Translations under genes and position numbers: made by a program
Assembly: GCF_002216065.1 (NCBI RefSeq)
Contig: NZ_CP022282.1
Span: 806,001 to 870,000 of the forward strand
Direction of reading: 5' to 3'
DNA from: Chryseobacterium sp. T16E-39
GTDB lineage: Bacteria > Bacteroidota > Bacteroidia > Flavobacteriales > Weeksellaceae
Length of the DNA: 64,000 nucleotides
Shown: positions 9,071-17,563 of the stretch, piece after piece
How the letters are laid out: the number at the start of each line of letters is the position of its first letter
How positions within the stretch are numbered: position 1 is the first letter of the stretch
Notes under the pieces: model-generated
Databases searched by the model: none
What the model saw: the letters and a program-made list of their open reading frames with translations, nothing else
What the model was told of the DNA's origin: nothing

Positions 9071-10267
9071 ATGAATTCTAGATTTAGAAAAATTACATAT
9101 CAAATACATCTATGGCTCGGACTAACGTCCGGGCTTATAGTTGTAATAATGGCAGTAACAGGCTGTATTCTGGCCTTTGAAAAAGAATTAAAACACACAT
9201 TTTATCCGGAAAAATATTTTGTGAAAAATATCGGAAAGGAAAAGCTTCAGCTTTCTGATCTTAAATTAAAAGCAGAACAGGCATTACCTGACAGCCTTAA
9301 AGTAAGTAGAGTAGAGATATCTTCCGATCCATCCCGAAGTTATGCATTTCGTTCTCTAAAAATGAATAATGAGGCACTGACCTTCTGGGGTTCCTATATT
9401 TACTACTACAGAGTATATATAGATCCTTACACCGGAAAAGTTCTTGAAGTTGAAAATGCAAAAACCGAGTTTTTTGAAATTGTTATGGATCTTCACCGAA
9501 GATTATTGTTGGGAGAAAAAATAGGGAAGACTATCACGGGGTATTCAACGCTCATATTAGCCATTATGCTTTTTTCAGGATTGGTGATCTGGTTTCCCCG
9601 CAAACTCAATAAAAATGCAATAAAGGGAATGTTTTTCATTAAAACATCCGCCAACTGGAAAAGAATTAATTACGATAGCCATAATGTTCTTGGTTTTTAT
9701 GCGGTCATTCCACTGCTTCTTATTTCATATGCCGCAGTAATCTGGAATTTTGAAGATATTGACAAATGGATAAAAAATACTCTGAACGGAAATGTAAAAA
9801 CAGAAAAAGCTAAAAGTACCATACCTTCAGAAGAATTTACAGATAAAAAAAGTATTATAAATTTAGTAGGAAATACAGTTGGAAAAAGCCTCGTTAATAA
9901 AGAATCAGCACTCATCAATTTTCCCAAGACAGAGGAAGGGATTTACTATGCAGAAGTAACCTACGGAAATAAACAGTATCAGAATGAACAGTTTAATTTT
10001 GATCAGTATTCAGGAAAAGTTTTAAAACACCAATCCTACAAAGACAAAAATATTGGAAATGGAACCGCATTAAGAGAAAGAAATTATGATCTGCACACCG
10101 GAAGTCTCTTTGGAATAATTGGCAGATTCATCTATCTTTTTGCAGGTATGATTGCGGCTTCTCTTCCTATCACAGGATTTATTATTTATTTGAATAGAAA
10201 AAAGAAGAAACCAAAAAAGAAAGTACATACAAAAATTCATAAGAAAAGATATGCTCTCTCAAAATAA
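9071..10267 (+). CDS. PepSY-associated TM protein, probable ferric-siderophore reductase/uptake accessory
   Basis: This 398-residue inner-membrane protein has a first membrane helix at about 14-35 (LWLGLTSGLIVVIMAVTGCI), a periplasmic PepSY-like segment, a conserved DLHRRLLLG histidine region before helix 2, further helices near residues 155-175 and 205-225, and a last helix near 355-380. It ends in a lysine-rich cytoplasmic tail. Relatives such as PiuB and FpvG occur beside siderophore receptors, and FpvG reduces ferric-siderophore in the periplasm. It starts 2 bp after the receptor stop and closes the operon, before a hairpin terminator. Reduction of the incoming ferric complex is an inference from family and context. 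Confidence 0.88.
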   Translation: MNSRFRKITYQIHLWLGLTSGLIVVIMAVTGCILAFEKELKHTFYPEKYFVKNIGKEKLQLSDLKLKAEQALPDSLKVSRVEISSDPSRSYAFRSLKMNNEALTFWGSYIYYYRVYIDPYTGKVLEVENAKTEFFEIVMDLHRRLLLGEKIGKTITGYSTLILAIMLFSGLVIWFPRKLNKNAIKGMFFIKTSANWKRINYDSHNVLGFYAVIPLLLISYAAVIWNFEDIDKWIKNTLNGNVKTEKAKSTIPSEEFTDKKSIINLVGNTVGKSLVNKESALINFPKTEEGIYYAEVTYGNKQYQNEQFNFDQYSGKVLKHQSYKDKNIGNGTALRERNYDLHTGSLFGIIGRFIYLFAGMIAASLPITGFIIYLNRKKKKPKKKVHTKIHKKRYALSK

Positions 10268-10273
10268 AAATAA

Positions 10274-10300
10274 TAAGGCTGCCTTTTAGGTAGCCTTTAT
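10274..10300 (+). terminator. Terminator of the siderophore operon
   Basis: AAGGCTGCC and GGTAGCCTT form a 9-bp stem (one G-U pair) around a TTTA loop, followed by an AT-rich TTATTATTT tract. It lies just after the PepSY stop codon. Confidence 0.7.
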
Positions 10301-10305
10301 TATTT

Positions 10306-10465
10306 ATCAATAGGAGTGGCTTTAGCCCATTCATTTTAGCAACAATGCAAAATGGCTTTAGCCAAAACCCACAATATTATAATTCATAATACACAAGTAT
10401 AAGTTTTGGCTAAAGCCAATGCATTTGGTATTTAATTAACCGGGCTAAAGCCCGGTTCTATTGAT
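10306..10465. repeat. Dispersed palindromic intergenic element, copy 1
   Basis: A 160-bp AT-rich element bounded by perfect 8-bp inverted ends (ATCAATAG / CTATTGAT). Inside are nested inverted repeats: GGCTTTAGCCAAAAC pairs with GTTTTGGCTAAAGCC around a variable AT-rich centre, and the right end has its own hairpin CCGGGCTAAAGCCCGG. A second copy in opposite orientation lies at 38826-38967. There is no open reading frame. Confidence 0.8.
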
Positions 10466-10726
10466 GAGATTGTATAGATTTTAATTTTTTTAAGTAAGGC
10501 TGTTTAGATTCTTTCAGAAACCGAATGTTCGACGGAGTCAATGACAAAGTCATGTATAATAATGTGCATATAGCCTCCCTTAAATTTGATTGTTTCAGAT
10601 CTTTTTAATTTGTTGTTTTTGTCATTCTGAAATGAAGCAAAGCGTAATGAGGAATCTAAACCTGGTACAACAGCTAAATCAATAATTATTTATAAAATAT
10701 GACGAAACATCTCATATGACGGATTA
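10466..10726. repeat. Gene-free stretch with a weaker inverted-repeat element
   Basis: No gene is visible. TTTAGATTC (10503-10511) and GAATCTAAA (10652-10660) form a 9-bp inverted pair bounding about 160 bp. The right half contains a GTCATTCTGAAATGAAGCAAAG phrase (shared in part with 60475-60525), and the left half has a GTTCGACGGAGTCAATGACA phrase resembling the repeat at 24302-24591. The region separates two transcription units ending toward each other. Confidence 0.45.
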
Positions 10727-12214
10727 TTAAATCAGTTTCTTCACATTTTCAGCCAAGATTCTTATACTCTGCTCCATTTCTTCAAAACTGAAATTTCCAA
10801 AACCCAATCTCATTGCAGTAAGTCCCTTACTTTGATAAAGCAGTGTTTTAGGAATAAAAAGATTATTTTGAGCGCAATTCCGGCTAAGCTGCATCAGATT
10901 GATCGGAATATTCCATTCAATCCAAATAGCAAGTCCTCCGCTTGGGATTTGAAAACGAATCAGATCTCCTAAGTATTCATTGAGTAAAAGAGCAAACTGA
11001 TCTCTTCTTTCCTGATAAATTTTAACAGATTTCTTGAGGTAACGATGAATTTCACCTTCAGCAATCATTTCCCCTAATACCTGTTCCATGAGAATATCTC
11101 CCTGACGGTCTATAATTCCTAAGTACTTTCGTAATTCTGCCATAAGATTTTCAGGAGCAACAATGAATCCCGTTCTGAATCCGGGAGCTAGTGATTTTCC
11201 AAATGATCCGATATATACGACCATTCCGTTGGTGTCAGCACTTGCTAAAGGGAGGATAGGACTTTTATCGTAATGGAAATCGTAATCATAATCATCTTCA
11301 AGAATTATAAATCCAAACTCATTGGCCAGATTTAACAATTCAAGCCTTCTCTGTGCGCTTAATGTTACAGTGGTAGGATAGTGGTGGTGGGGAGTAAGAT
11401 ACAGCATGCGTATCTTTTTCTTTCTGCATATTTCTCTCACATGCTCTACCATAATACCTTCTTCATCAATCGGCATTAATTCAACCTGTACCCCGGCTTT
11501 CTGAAAGATCATATTCACAGAAAAATAACTTAATGCTCCAACCAATACGGTGTCACCTTCTGATAATAGCACTTCAGAAACAATATAGATACTCATTTCG
11601 GTACTGCGGGTGATCAAAAGATTACTTTTAGAAATGGGAAGGCCTCGTGAAAGATTGAGGTATCGCGAGAGGTTCTTTTTAAAAAACTCACTGCCATCAT
11701 GATTGTAGTGCCCCAACATTTTGTGGTGGGCTTTTCGTTTAAGAATGGCACTGTAGATTTTAGAATGTTGATCGATCTGTGTTAATCTGATATCCGGAAC
11801 TCCATCATTAAACAGGTACTCACATGCCGAATGCTCAAAAGGATTATCCAGAATATTGGATGTTTTGAAAGAAAAACCTGTCTTTTTAGGATAATGCTCA
11901 AGATCATTCGTTTCAAAATTTATAAACTTTAGAGGTTCATCCTGGTTTTTTCCAATGATAAAAGTTCCTTTATTGGGAATACTTTCTACCCAACCCTGAG
12001 CAAAAAGCTCATCATAGACAGATACAATGGTATTTCTATGTACTTCAAGTGTCTGACTTAGAGCCCTTGTACCGGGAAGCTTGGTTCCGAAAGGAAGATA
12101 TCCACGCTGAATTGCATTGATTAACTGATTGGCAATCTGCATGTATATTGAAGCATCTGATGTTCTGTTGATTTTTACAAAACTTTGATAAGGAATTTCA
12201 ACCGGACTATCCAT
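10727..12214 (-). CDS. MocR/GntR-type regulator with aminotransferase-like domain
   Basis: This 495-residue protein joins an N-terminal GntR winged helix-turn-helix (about 15-80, including GTKLPGTRALSQTLEVHRNT) to a fold-type I aminotransferase-like domain. The PLP lysine is visible in IGSFGKSLAPGFRTGF, with the LEDDYDYDFHYD region before it. The ATG at 12214 (MDSPVEIPYQSF) is preferred to a TTG eight codons upstream. The gene diverges from the biotin operon, with 65 bp between start codons. MocR proteins such as PdxR and GabR typically control the divergent operon in response to PLP or an amino compound. Control of the biotin genes is therefore plausible but unproven. Confidence 0.9.
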   Translation of the reverse strand: MDSPVEIPYQSFVKINRTSDASIYMQIANQLINAIQRGYLPFGTKLPGTRALSQTLEVHRNTIVSVYDELFAQGWVESIPNKGTFIIGKNQDEPLKFINFETNDLEHYPKKTGFSFKTSNILDNPFEHSACEYLFNDGVPDIRLTQIDQHSKIYSAILKRKAHHKMLGHYNHDGSEFFKKNLSRYLNLSRGLPISKSNLLITRSTEMSIYIVSEVLLSEGDTVLVGALSYFSVNMIFQKAGVQVELMPIDEEGIMVEHVREICRKKKIRMLYLTPHHHYPTTVTLSAQRRLELLNLANEFGFIILEDDYDYDFHYDKSPILPLASADTNGMVVYIGSFGKSLAPGFRTGFIVAPENLMAELRKYLGIIDRQGDILMEQVLGEMIAEGEIHRYLKKSVKIYQERRDQFALLLNEYLGDLIRFQIPSGGLAIWIEWNIPINLMQLSRNCAQNNLFIPKTLLYQSKGLTAMRLGFGNFSFEEMEQSIRILAENVKKLI

Positions 12215-12254
12215 AATATTAAAACTGGCACCATTCAACCATCCGGCAATATAC

Positions 12255-12262
12255 TACATTTG
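12255..12262 (+). promoter_or_regulatory. Predicted -7 element of the biotin operon
   Basis: TACATTTG matches the Bacteroidetes TAnnTTTG consensus and is followed by a leader of about 12 nt before the ATG at 12280. It sits in the short space shared with the divergent MocR gene, where that regulator could act. Confidence 0.6.
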
Positions 12263-12279
12263 AATCAAAATAAAAATAC

Positions 12280-12897
12280 ATGGAATTTTACAATCTATTA
12301 GAGCGTATTGTAAAGAATAATGAGATTCATGCAAAATGGCTGAATACATTATCTTTTATGGAAAATGCAGGCGCCAGAAAGATCTCCAGTTGCGAGCATC
12401 CTACACAGGTCAGCCAGATACAATTAAAACATGCAGCAGAAGAACACCGTCACGCTTATTACCTGAAAAAACAAATTGGAAAACTCAATCCTGATTTTTG
12501 TAAGACCTATGAAAAAGAAGAGCTATTGGCTTCATTGGCAACTAAACAGTATCTCCATTCTTTAGATATCAAAGCATGTAAATATTTACAGAAAGTCTTC
12601 ACTCTTAATAAAGAAGAACTCAAATATGCTGCTTATCTCTTTGTCACTTATGCCATTGAAGTACGTGCGGACGAGCTGTATCCGGTATACCAGGATATCC
12701 TTACTAAAGAATCTTCTAAAATAATGGTAAAATCTATTATCCTGGAAGAAGAAGGACATTTAGAAGAAATGATCAACCAACTGAATGAATTTTCAGCAGA
12801 CTGGCAATTTCATGCCGATGAAATCCTGAAAATTGAACATCAATTGCATGATCAATGGATCAATTCTATTACAAAGGAAGTAATACAGCTTAACTAA
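12280..12897 (+). CDS. Ferritin-like di-iron carboxylate protein at the head of the biotin operon
   Basis: This 205-residue, all-helical protein has the four-helix ligand pattern of di-iron carboxylate proteins: E28, E55-x2-H58, E127 and E157-x2-H160. There is no signal peptide and no membrane segment. Its stop codon directly abuts the bioF start (TAAATG), so the two are co-translated. Ferritin-like enzymes include oxygenases, oxidases and desaturases, and no standard biotin gene belongs to the family. No bioC, bioH, bioI or bioW is seen in the window, so this protein may help make or release the pimeloyl precursor. Iron storage or peroxide protection of the BioB iron-sulfur enzyme is an alternative. 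The family is recognised; the function is not. Confidence 0.8.
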   Translation: MEFYNLLERIVKNNEIHAKWLNTLSFMENAGARKISSCEHPTQVSQIQLKHAAEEHRHAYYLKKQIGKLNPDFCKTYEKEELLASLATKQYLHSLDIKACKYLQKVFTLNKEELKYAAYLFVTYAIEVRADELYPVYQDILTKESSKIMVKSIILEEEGHLEEMINQLNEFSADWQFHADEILKIEHQLHDQWINSITKEVIQLN

Positions 12898-14013
12898 ATG
12901 ATTTCTTCCAATCAGCTTGATCACTTGCAGCAATCCTTAGATCAAAGAAAAGAAAAAGGAATATTCAGGTCTTTACAACAAAAATCTGAGGGAATCGATT
13001 TTTACTCCAATGATTATCTGGGTTTAGCACAAAATAAGAATCTCCACCAGATGATTCTTAAAGAAATTATTGATAATCCCGGACTATTAGCAGGAAGTAC
13101 CGGATCAAGGCTTATTAGTGGGAATAGTGTAGTAGCTGCAGAAACAGAAGAATATATTGCAGGCAAACATCAATATCCATCTGCTTTACTTTTTCCATCA
13201 GGATATAATGCGAATCTGGCTTTGCTTTCAACGCTTCCAGGAAGACTGGATACGATTATTGTGGATGAGCAGATTCACCGGTCAGTTCATGATGCCTGTA
13301 TGATGTCGCATGCAAAAAAGATCAAGTTTAAACATAATGATCTCATTAATCTGGAAGAAAAACTTCAGAGGACAGAAGGAAATTGTTACATTGCCATAGA
13401 GAGCTTGTATTCTATGGAAGGTGATTTTGCTCCACTTCAACAGATTGTGGAGCTGGCTGAAAAATATGCTGCAAACCTATTAGTAGATGAAGCTCATGCT
13501 TTTGGAGCGTTAGGATATGGATTAGTGTCGGAAAATCGACTACAGAAGAAGGTATTGGCTACTGTTATTACTTATGGCAAAGCTATGGGTGCTCATGGAG
13601 CAGCAATACTTACGAATGAATTGATCAAAGACTATCTTATCAATTTTGCTTCTCCGTTCATTTATACTACGGCTGCTCAGGATGTACAATGGACGTCCAT
13701 TAAAACAGGCTATGATTTCCTTAAAGCTCATCCTGAATTAACAGAAAAGCTACAGAATAATATTCGACTTTTCAGAGAGAAGGGGCTTCAGACTCCCTCT
13801 GCTGAAAAAAGCCCTGTACAAGCTATTATAATTCCAGACAACAAAAAATTGAAAATAGTACAACAAGCCTTATATAAAAAAGGAATAATAACCTATGCAG
13901 TATACAGTCCAACGGTAAAAGAGGGAACGGAAAGACTGCGTATTTGTCTGCATAGCTTTAATACGGAAGAGGAAATTTTGGAGCTGACTAGAACGATTAA
14001 GGAATTTATTTAG
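12898..14013 (+). CDS. bioF: 8-amino-7-oxononanoate synthase
   Basis: This 371-residue PLP enzyme of the alpha-oxoamine synthase family condenses a pimeloyl thioester with L-alanine to 8-amino-7-oxononanoate (KAPA). Visible landmarks are the substrate loop FYSNDYLGLA, the glycine-rich GSTGSRLISGN, the cofactor-stacking region VDEAHAFGALG, and the PLP Schiff-base lysine K228 in TYGKAMGAHGA. The length matches BioF and is shorter than the 2-amino-3-ketobutyrate ligase paralogues. It starts right after the stop of the di-iron protein, which supports the identification of a biotin operon rather than an unrelated oxoamine synthase, and bioD follows after a repeat-filled gap. Confidence 0.94.
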   Translation: MISSNQLDHLQQSLDQRKEKGIFRSLQQKSEGIDFYSNDYLGLAQNKNLHQMILKEIIDNPGLLAGSTGSRLISGNSVVAAETEEYIAGKHQYPSALLFPSGYNANLALLSTLPGRLDTIIVDEQIHRSVHDACMMSHAKKIKFKHNDLINLEEKLQRTEGNCYIAIESLYSMEGDFAPLQQIVELAEKYAANLLVDEAHAFGALGYGLVSENRLQKKVLATVITYGKAMGAHGAAILTNELIKDYLINFASPFIYTTAAQDVQWTSIKTGYDFLKAHPELTEKLQNNIRLFREKGLQTPSAEKSPVQAIIIPDNKKLKIVQQALYKKGIITYAVYSPTVKEGTERLRICLHSFNTEEEILELTRTIKEFI

Positions 14014-14217
14014 TAAAAGGCGGAAAGGCGAATAAGCAAAAAGGCTAAAATGCAAAATCGTGAAATCGTGAACTGAGTCCGTCAAAGGAAAAGTGACAAT
14101 CAAATTGAAAATTATTAAAAAAATAGAAAAAGTGAATAAAAGATACAGAGTTGAGCTTTACCCTTATCTAAGCTATTTTGCAATTCTGCAATTTTGCGAT
14201 TTCGCCAAAAAAAGAAC
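14014..14217. repeat. Low-complexity phrase element between bioF and bioD
   Basis: A 204-bp gap with no gene. It contains repeated short phrases such as GCAAAATCGTGAAATCGTGA near its left end and TTTTGCAATTCTGCAATTTT plus GCGATTTCGCC near its right end, which read as approximate complements of each other. It lies inside the operon, like the phrase element at 15831-15998. Confidence 0.5.
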
Positions 14218-14835
14218 ATGAAATTATTTATCACCGGAATAGGAACCGAAATTGGCAAAACAGTTTGTTCAGCCATTTTAACCCAATATTTTAAAGCTGA
14301 TTATTGGAAACCTGTACAATCTGGGGATCTCCATTATACAGACAGCATGAAAATCAAGGATTGGGTAGAAAATGAAATCACCTATTATCCTGAAGCCTAT
14401 CGTTTACAATTAGCTGCATCACCCCATCAATCAGCAGCAGAGGAGGGAAAATTGATTAGAGTTGATGACTTTCAATTACCGGAAACTTCTAATCCGCTCA
14501 TCGTAGAAGGGGCAGGAGGATTAATGGTTCCTCTATCGGATCAAGAACTAATGATCGACTTGATGGAAAAATTAAAGCTTCCAGTGGTTCTGGTTGTCAG
14601 AAATTATTTAGGATGTATTAATCATACTTTATTATCCATTATGGCATTGAAAGAAAGAGGACTTACATTAGAATATTTAATACTCAATGGAGTGTTTCCC
14701 ACTGATACAGAGCGGGTAATTATTAATTATATAGAAAAAAGAACAAAAATAATCAGAATCCCGGATGTAGATTCTATTACAAAAGAAAGTATTACAACAA
14801 TCGCAAATAATTTAAAAATTGAATATAATGGATAA
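14218..14835 (+). CDS. bioD: Dethiobiotin synthetase
   Basis: This 205-residue ATP-dependent enzyme carboxylates 7,8-diaminopelargonate to dethiobiotin. The N-terminal Walker A variant is [10 protein letters not shown] (residues 5-14), followed by the conserved [13 protein letters not shown], where K and S/D contact substrate, and by [12 protein letters not shown] in the middle of the protein. The ATG at 14218 is chosen because it begins [11 protein letters not shown], as in known BioD proteins; the in-frame TTG eight codons upstream falls within the phrase repeat. It overlaps bioB by 8 bp, so the two are translationally coupled. Confidence 0.93.
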   Translation: MKLFITGIGTEIGKTVCSAILTQYFKADYWKPVQSGDLHYTDSMKIKDWVENEITYYPEAYRLQLAASPHQSAAEEGKLIRVDDFQLPETSNPLIVEGAGGLMVPLSDQELMIDLMEKLKLPVVLVVRNYLGCINHTLLSIMALKERGLTLEYLILNGVFPTDTERVIINYIEKRTKIIRIPDVDSITKESITTIANNLKIEYNG

Positions 14836-15826
14836 AAAAACAAAACTCAGGAATGACTGGACCAAAGAACAGATAGAAGAAATATTTAATCAACCTTTAT
14901 TAGAATTAATATACCAGGCAGCAACTGTTCACCGTGAATGGCATAATCCTGAAGAGATACAGATTTCTACTTTACTATCTATAAAAACAGGAGGATGCGT
15001 TGAAGACTGTTCTTATTGCGGACAGGCAGCGCGTTACCACACTAATATCAAAGTACAGGCTTTATTACCAACAGAAAAAGTTATTGAACATGCTCAAAAA
15101 GCAAAAGATTCGGGATCTTCAAGATTCTGTATGGCTGCTGCATGGCGTGAAGTAAGAAATAATCGTGATTTTGACCGTGTCATTGATATGGTAAAAGGAG
15201 TGAACAAATTAGGACTTGAAGTATGTTGTACATTGGGAATGTTAACAGAAGAGCAAGCTGTAAGACTTCAGGAGGCGGGACTGTATGCTTACAATCACAA
15301 CCTGGATACTTCAGAACAATACTATGAAGAAATTATTTCCACCCGTACATTTGATAACAGAATCAACACGATCAATAATGTAAGAAATGCCGGAATCACT
15401 GTTTGCTCCGGAGGAATTATCGGACTTGGAGAAACCAATGGAGACCGTATTTCTATGCTATTAACGTTAGCAACAATGCCAAAACATCCGGAATCAGTTC
15501 CGATTAATGCATTAGCCAGAGTACCAGGAACACCGCTTGAAAATAATCCAAAAGTAGACACCTGGGAGATGGTAAGAATGATTGCCACTGCAAGAATTGT
15601 GATGCCTTCATCAATGGTTCGATTGAGTGCCGGAAGAATTGAAATGGACGAGACAGAACAGGCATGGTGCTTTATGGCCGGAGCCAATTCCATCTTCACA
15701 GGAGAAAGAGAAACTTTATTAGTTACCCCAAATCCAGGAGTTTCTGAAGATATGCAAATGCTGAATACTTTAGGACTGAAGCCAAAGAAAAGGGCAGAAG
15801 AAGCTTGGATGGAGAGCATACAATAA
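14828..15826 (+). CDS. bioB: Biotin synthase
   Basis: This 332-residue radical SAM enzyme inserts sulfur into dethiobiotin. The [4Fe-4S] motif is C57-x3-C61-x2-C64 (CVEDCSYC). Further conserved segments are [33 protein letters not shown] and the arginine-containing VRLSAGR, which in BioB contributes a ligand to the [2Fe-2S] sulfur-donor cluster. The ATG at 14828 gives an 8-bp overlap with bioD; a TTG three codons upstream is less likely. bioA follows only after about 200 bp of repeat, so it may be transcribed separately or by read-through. Confidence 0.96.
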   Translation: MDKKTKLRNDWTKEQIEEIFNQPLLELIYQAATVHREWHNPEEIQISTLLSIKTGGCVEDCSYCGQAARYHTNIKVQALLPTEKVIEHAQKAKDSGSSRFCMAAAWREVRNNRDFDRVIDMVKGVNKLGLEVCCTLGMLTEEQAVRLQEAGLYAYNHNLDTSEQYYEEIISTRTFDNRINTINNVRNAGITVCSGGIIGLGETNGDRISMLLTLATMPKHPESVPINALARVPGTPLENNPKVDTWEMVRMIATARIVMPSSMVRLSAGRIEMDETEQAWCFMAGANSIFTGERETLLVTPNPGVSEDMQMLNTLGLKPKKRAEEAWMESIQ

Positions 15827-15830
15827 TTGA

Positions 15831-15998
15831 ATTGAAAGTTGAAAGTGGAGAATTAGATACTAGATGTCAGACCTCAGATTTCAGATTCACAAATTAGAGA
15901 TCAGGCCATTTATTGTCAAAACTCTAAGACTCTCGGACTCTCGGACACTCGAACCCCGAAGCTCGGAACTTTCAACTTTCAATTTTCCATTTTCAACT
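15831..15998. repeat. Heptamer-phrase element, copy 1 (between bioB and bioA)
   Basis: About 168 bp with complementary ends: TTGAAAGTTGAAAG on the left and ACTTTCAACTTTCAA on the right, so the transcript could form a long hairpin. The interior has stuttering phrases such as CTCGGACTCTCGGACACTCG. The whole element closely matches the reverse complement of 19348-19520. Both copies begin within about 10 bp after a stop codon. Confidence 0.8.
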
Positions 15999-16024
15999 AA
16001 TGAATTACATTTTACAAATATTTA

Positions 16025-17308
16025 ATGAACAACGAATTAAAAAAAAGAGATCGCGCCGTAAACTGGCATCCATATACCCAGATGAAAACAGCTGATGATG
16101 CGATTCCTATTGTGAAAGGAAAAGGAGTATATCTTTACGATAATGAAGGTAAAAAGTATATTGATGCTGTTTCGTCGTGGTGGGTTACTTTACATGGTCA
16201 CGCTAATGAATATATTGCTCAAAGAGTTTTCAATCAATTGAACACGCTGGAGCAGGTTATTTTTGCTGGATTTACCCATGAACCAGCAATACAGCTTTCA
16301 GAAAATTTGCTGAAATTACTTCCTGAAAATCAGGATAAGGTTTTTTACTCAGACAATGGCTCAACGGCGGTAGAAGTTGCTTTAAAAATGTGCATTCAAT
16401 ATGCTTACAATCAAGGAAAAGCAAAAACAAAAATACTTGCTTTTAAAGACGCTTATCATGGAGATACATTCGGTGCCATGTCGGTGAGTGGAAGAAGCGT
16501 CTGGACTCAGCCTTTTGGAGAAATGCTCTTTGAAGTCGTTTTTATTGATACTCCTAATTCCGAAAATCTAACAGATTTAAAAACTCAAATCAGTTATCTT
16601 GCTGATGAAGTAGCCTGTTTTATCTATGAGCCTCTTGTACAGGGTGCAGCGGGAATGCTAATGTATCAATCGGAAGACCTCAGTGAACTGATGAAATTTT
16701 GCAGAGCTAAGCAAATTGTTATGATTCAGGATGAAGTTTTCACTGGATTCGGAAGGACCGGAAAACTTTTCGCAGCCGATTACCTGACGGAAAAACCAGA
16801 TATCATGTGTTTTTCAAAGGGCTTGACAGGGGGAACTATGCCGATGGGTATTACGACCTGTTCTCAGGAAATTTTCAATGCTTTTTTGTCAGATGATAAG
16901 TATAAAACGTTGTTTCATGGTCATTCATTTACAGCCAACCCTTTGGCGTGTGCAGCCGCATTAGCGAGTATGGAGCTTTTATTACAGGAAGACACACAAG
17001 CTGCTATACAAAGGATCTGCAAACAGCATGCTGGTTTCACAAAAGTTCTCAGTGAACATCATGGTGTAAAAAACGTACGCCAAATGGGTACTATCATTGC
17101 ATGGGAATTAAAAACTGATGCAGAAACTTCCTATTTTAATGAAATAGGAAAAAAAACATACGATGAATTTTTATCACGCGGAATAATCATGCGTCCTCTT
17201 GGAAATGTGATGTATTTAGTTCCACCTTATTGTATTACCTCTGAAGAACTTGATTTTATTTACAAAAATATCATAGAAGTTATTAACCTATTTCTACAAG
17301 AGAAATAG
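16025..17308 (+). CDS. bioA: Adenosylmethionine-8-amino-7-oxononanoate aminotransferase
   Basis: This 427-residue class III PLP aminotransferase converts KAPA to 7,8-diaminopelargonate with SAM as amino donor. The N-terminal WHPYTQMK and SSWWVTLHGH segments are characteristic of BioA, as are FYSDNGSTAVEVALKM and AYHGDTFGAMSVSG. QDEVFTGFGRTG carries the PLP-contacting aspartate, and the Schiff-base lysine is K265 in CFSKGLTGG. It follows bioB after a repeat element, completing the FDBA set of late biotin genes. The ATG at 16025 begins MNNELKKRDRAVNWHPYTQ. Confidence 0.95.
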   Translation: MNNELKKRDRAVNWHPYTQMKTADDAIPIVKGKGVYLYDNEGKKYIDAVSSWWVTLHGHANEYIAQRVFNQLNTLEQVIFAGFTHEPAIQLSENLLKLLPENQDKVFYSDNGSTAVEVALKMCIQYAYNQGKAKTKILAFKDAYHGDTFGAMSVSGRSVWTQPFGEMLFEVVFIDTPNSENLTDLKTQISYLADEVACFIYEPLVQGAAGMLMYQSEDLSELMKFCRAKQIVMIQDEVFTGFGRTGKLFAADYLTEKPDIMCFSKGLTGGTMPMGITTCSQEIFNAFLSDDKYKTLFHGHSFTANPLACAAALASMELLLQEDTQAAIQRICKQHAGFTKVLSEHHGVKNVRQMGTIIAWELKTDAETSYFNEIGKKTYDEFLSRGIIMRPLGNVMYLVPPYCITSEELDFIYKNIIEVINLFLQEK

Positions 17309-17314
17309 TCCATT

Positions 17315-17394
17315 ACTCTCGCCATTAACGAAAAATAAAGCAGATCAAAAAGCACAAAACCACAATCTACTGAATCCGTTTCACTGGCGAGAGT
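17315..17394. repeat. 10-bp perfect inverted repeat downstream of bioA
   Basis: ACTCTCGCCA at 17315-17324 pairs with TGGCGAGAGT at 17385-17394 across 60 bp. It follows the bioA stop. The spacing is long for a terminator, so it may bound a small element; no coding potential is seen between the arms. Confidence 0.5.
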
Positions 17395-17448
17395 ATATTT
17401 TCATTAAACTAAAATTACATTATTTCAATTCTCCCACAGATTTTACAG

Positions 17449-17530
17449 ATCAGACAGATCTAACTCGAACCCCGAATCCCGAAACTCATAACTCTTAACT
17501 CTCCACTTTCCATTTTCAATTTTCAATTTT
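17449..17530. repeat. Partial copy of the heptamer-phrase element
   Basis: The phrases ACTCGAACCCCGAATCCCGA and CTCCACTTTCCATTTTCAAT match the right half of the element at 15831-15998. The left half is missing. It lies just upstream of the AraC gene. Confidence 0.6.
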
Positions 17531-17563
17531 AAACCCTAACTTAGGCTTCCAGACAAATTTTCT

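Noticed and set aside
15322..15819. Long minus-strand frame within bioB
   Set aside because: It is the antisense of a well-conserved radical SAM gene and has no recognisable protein features.
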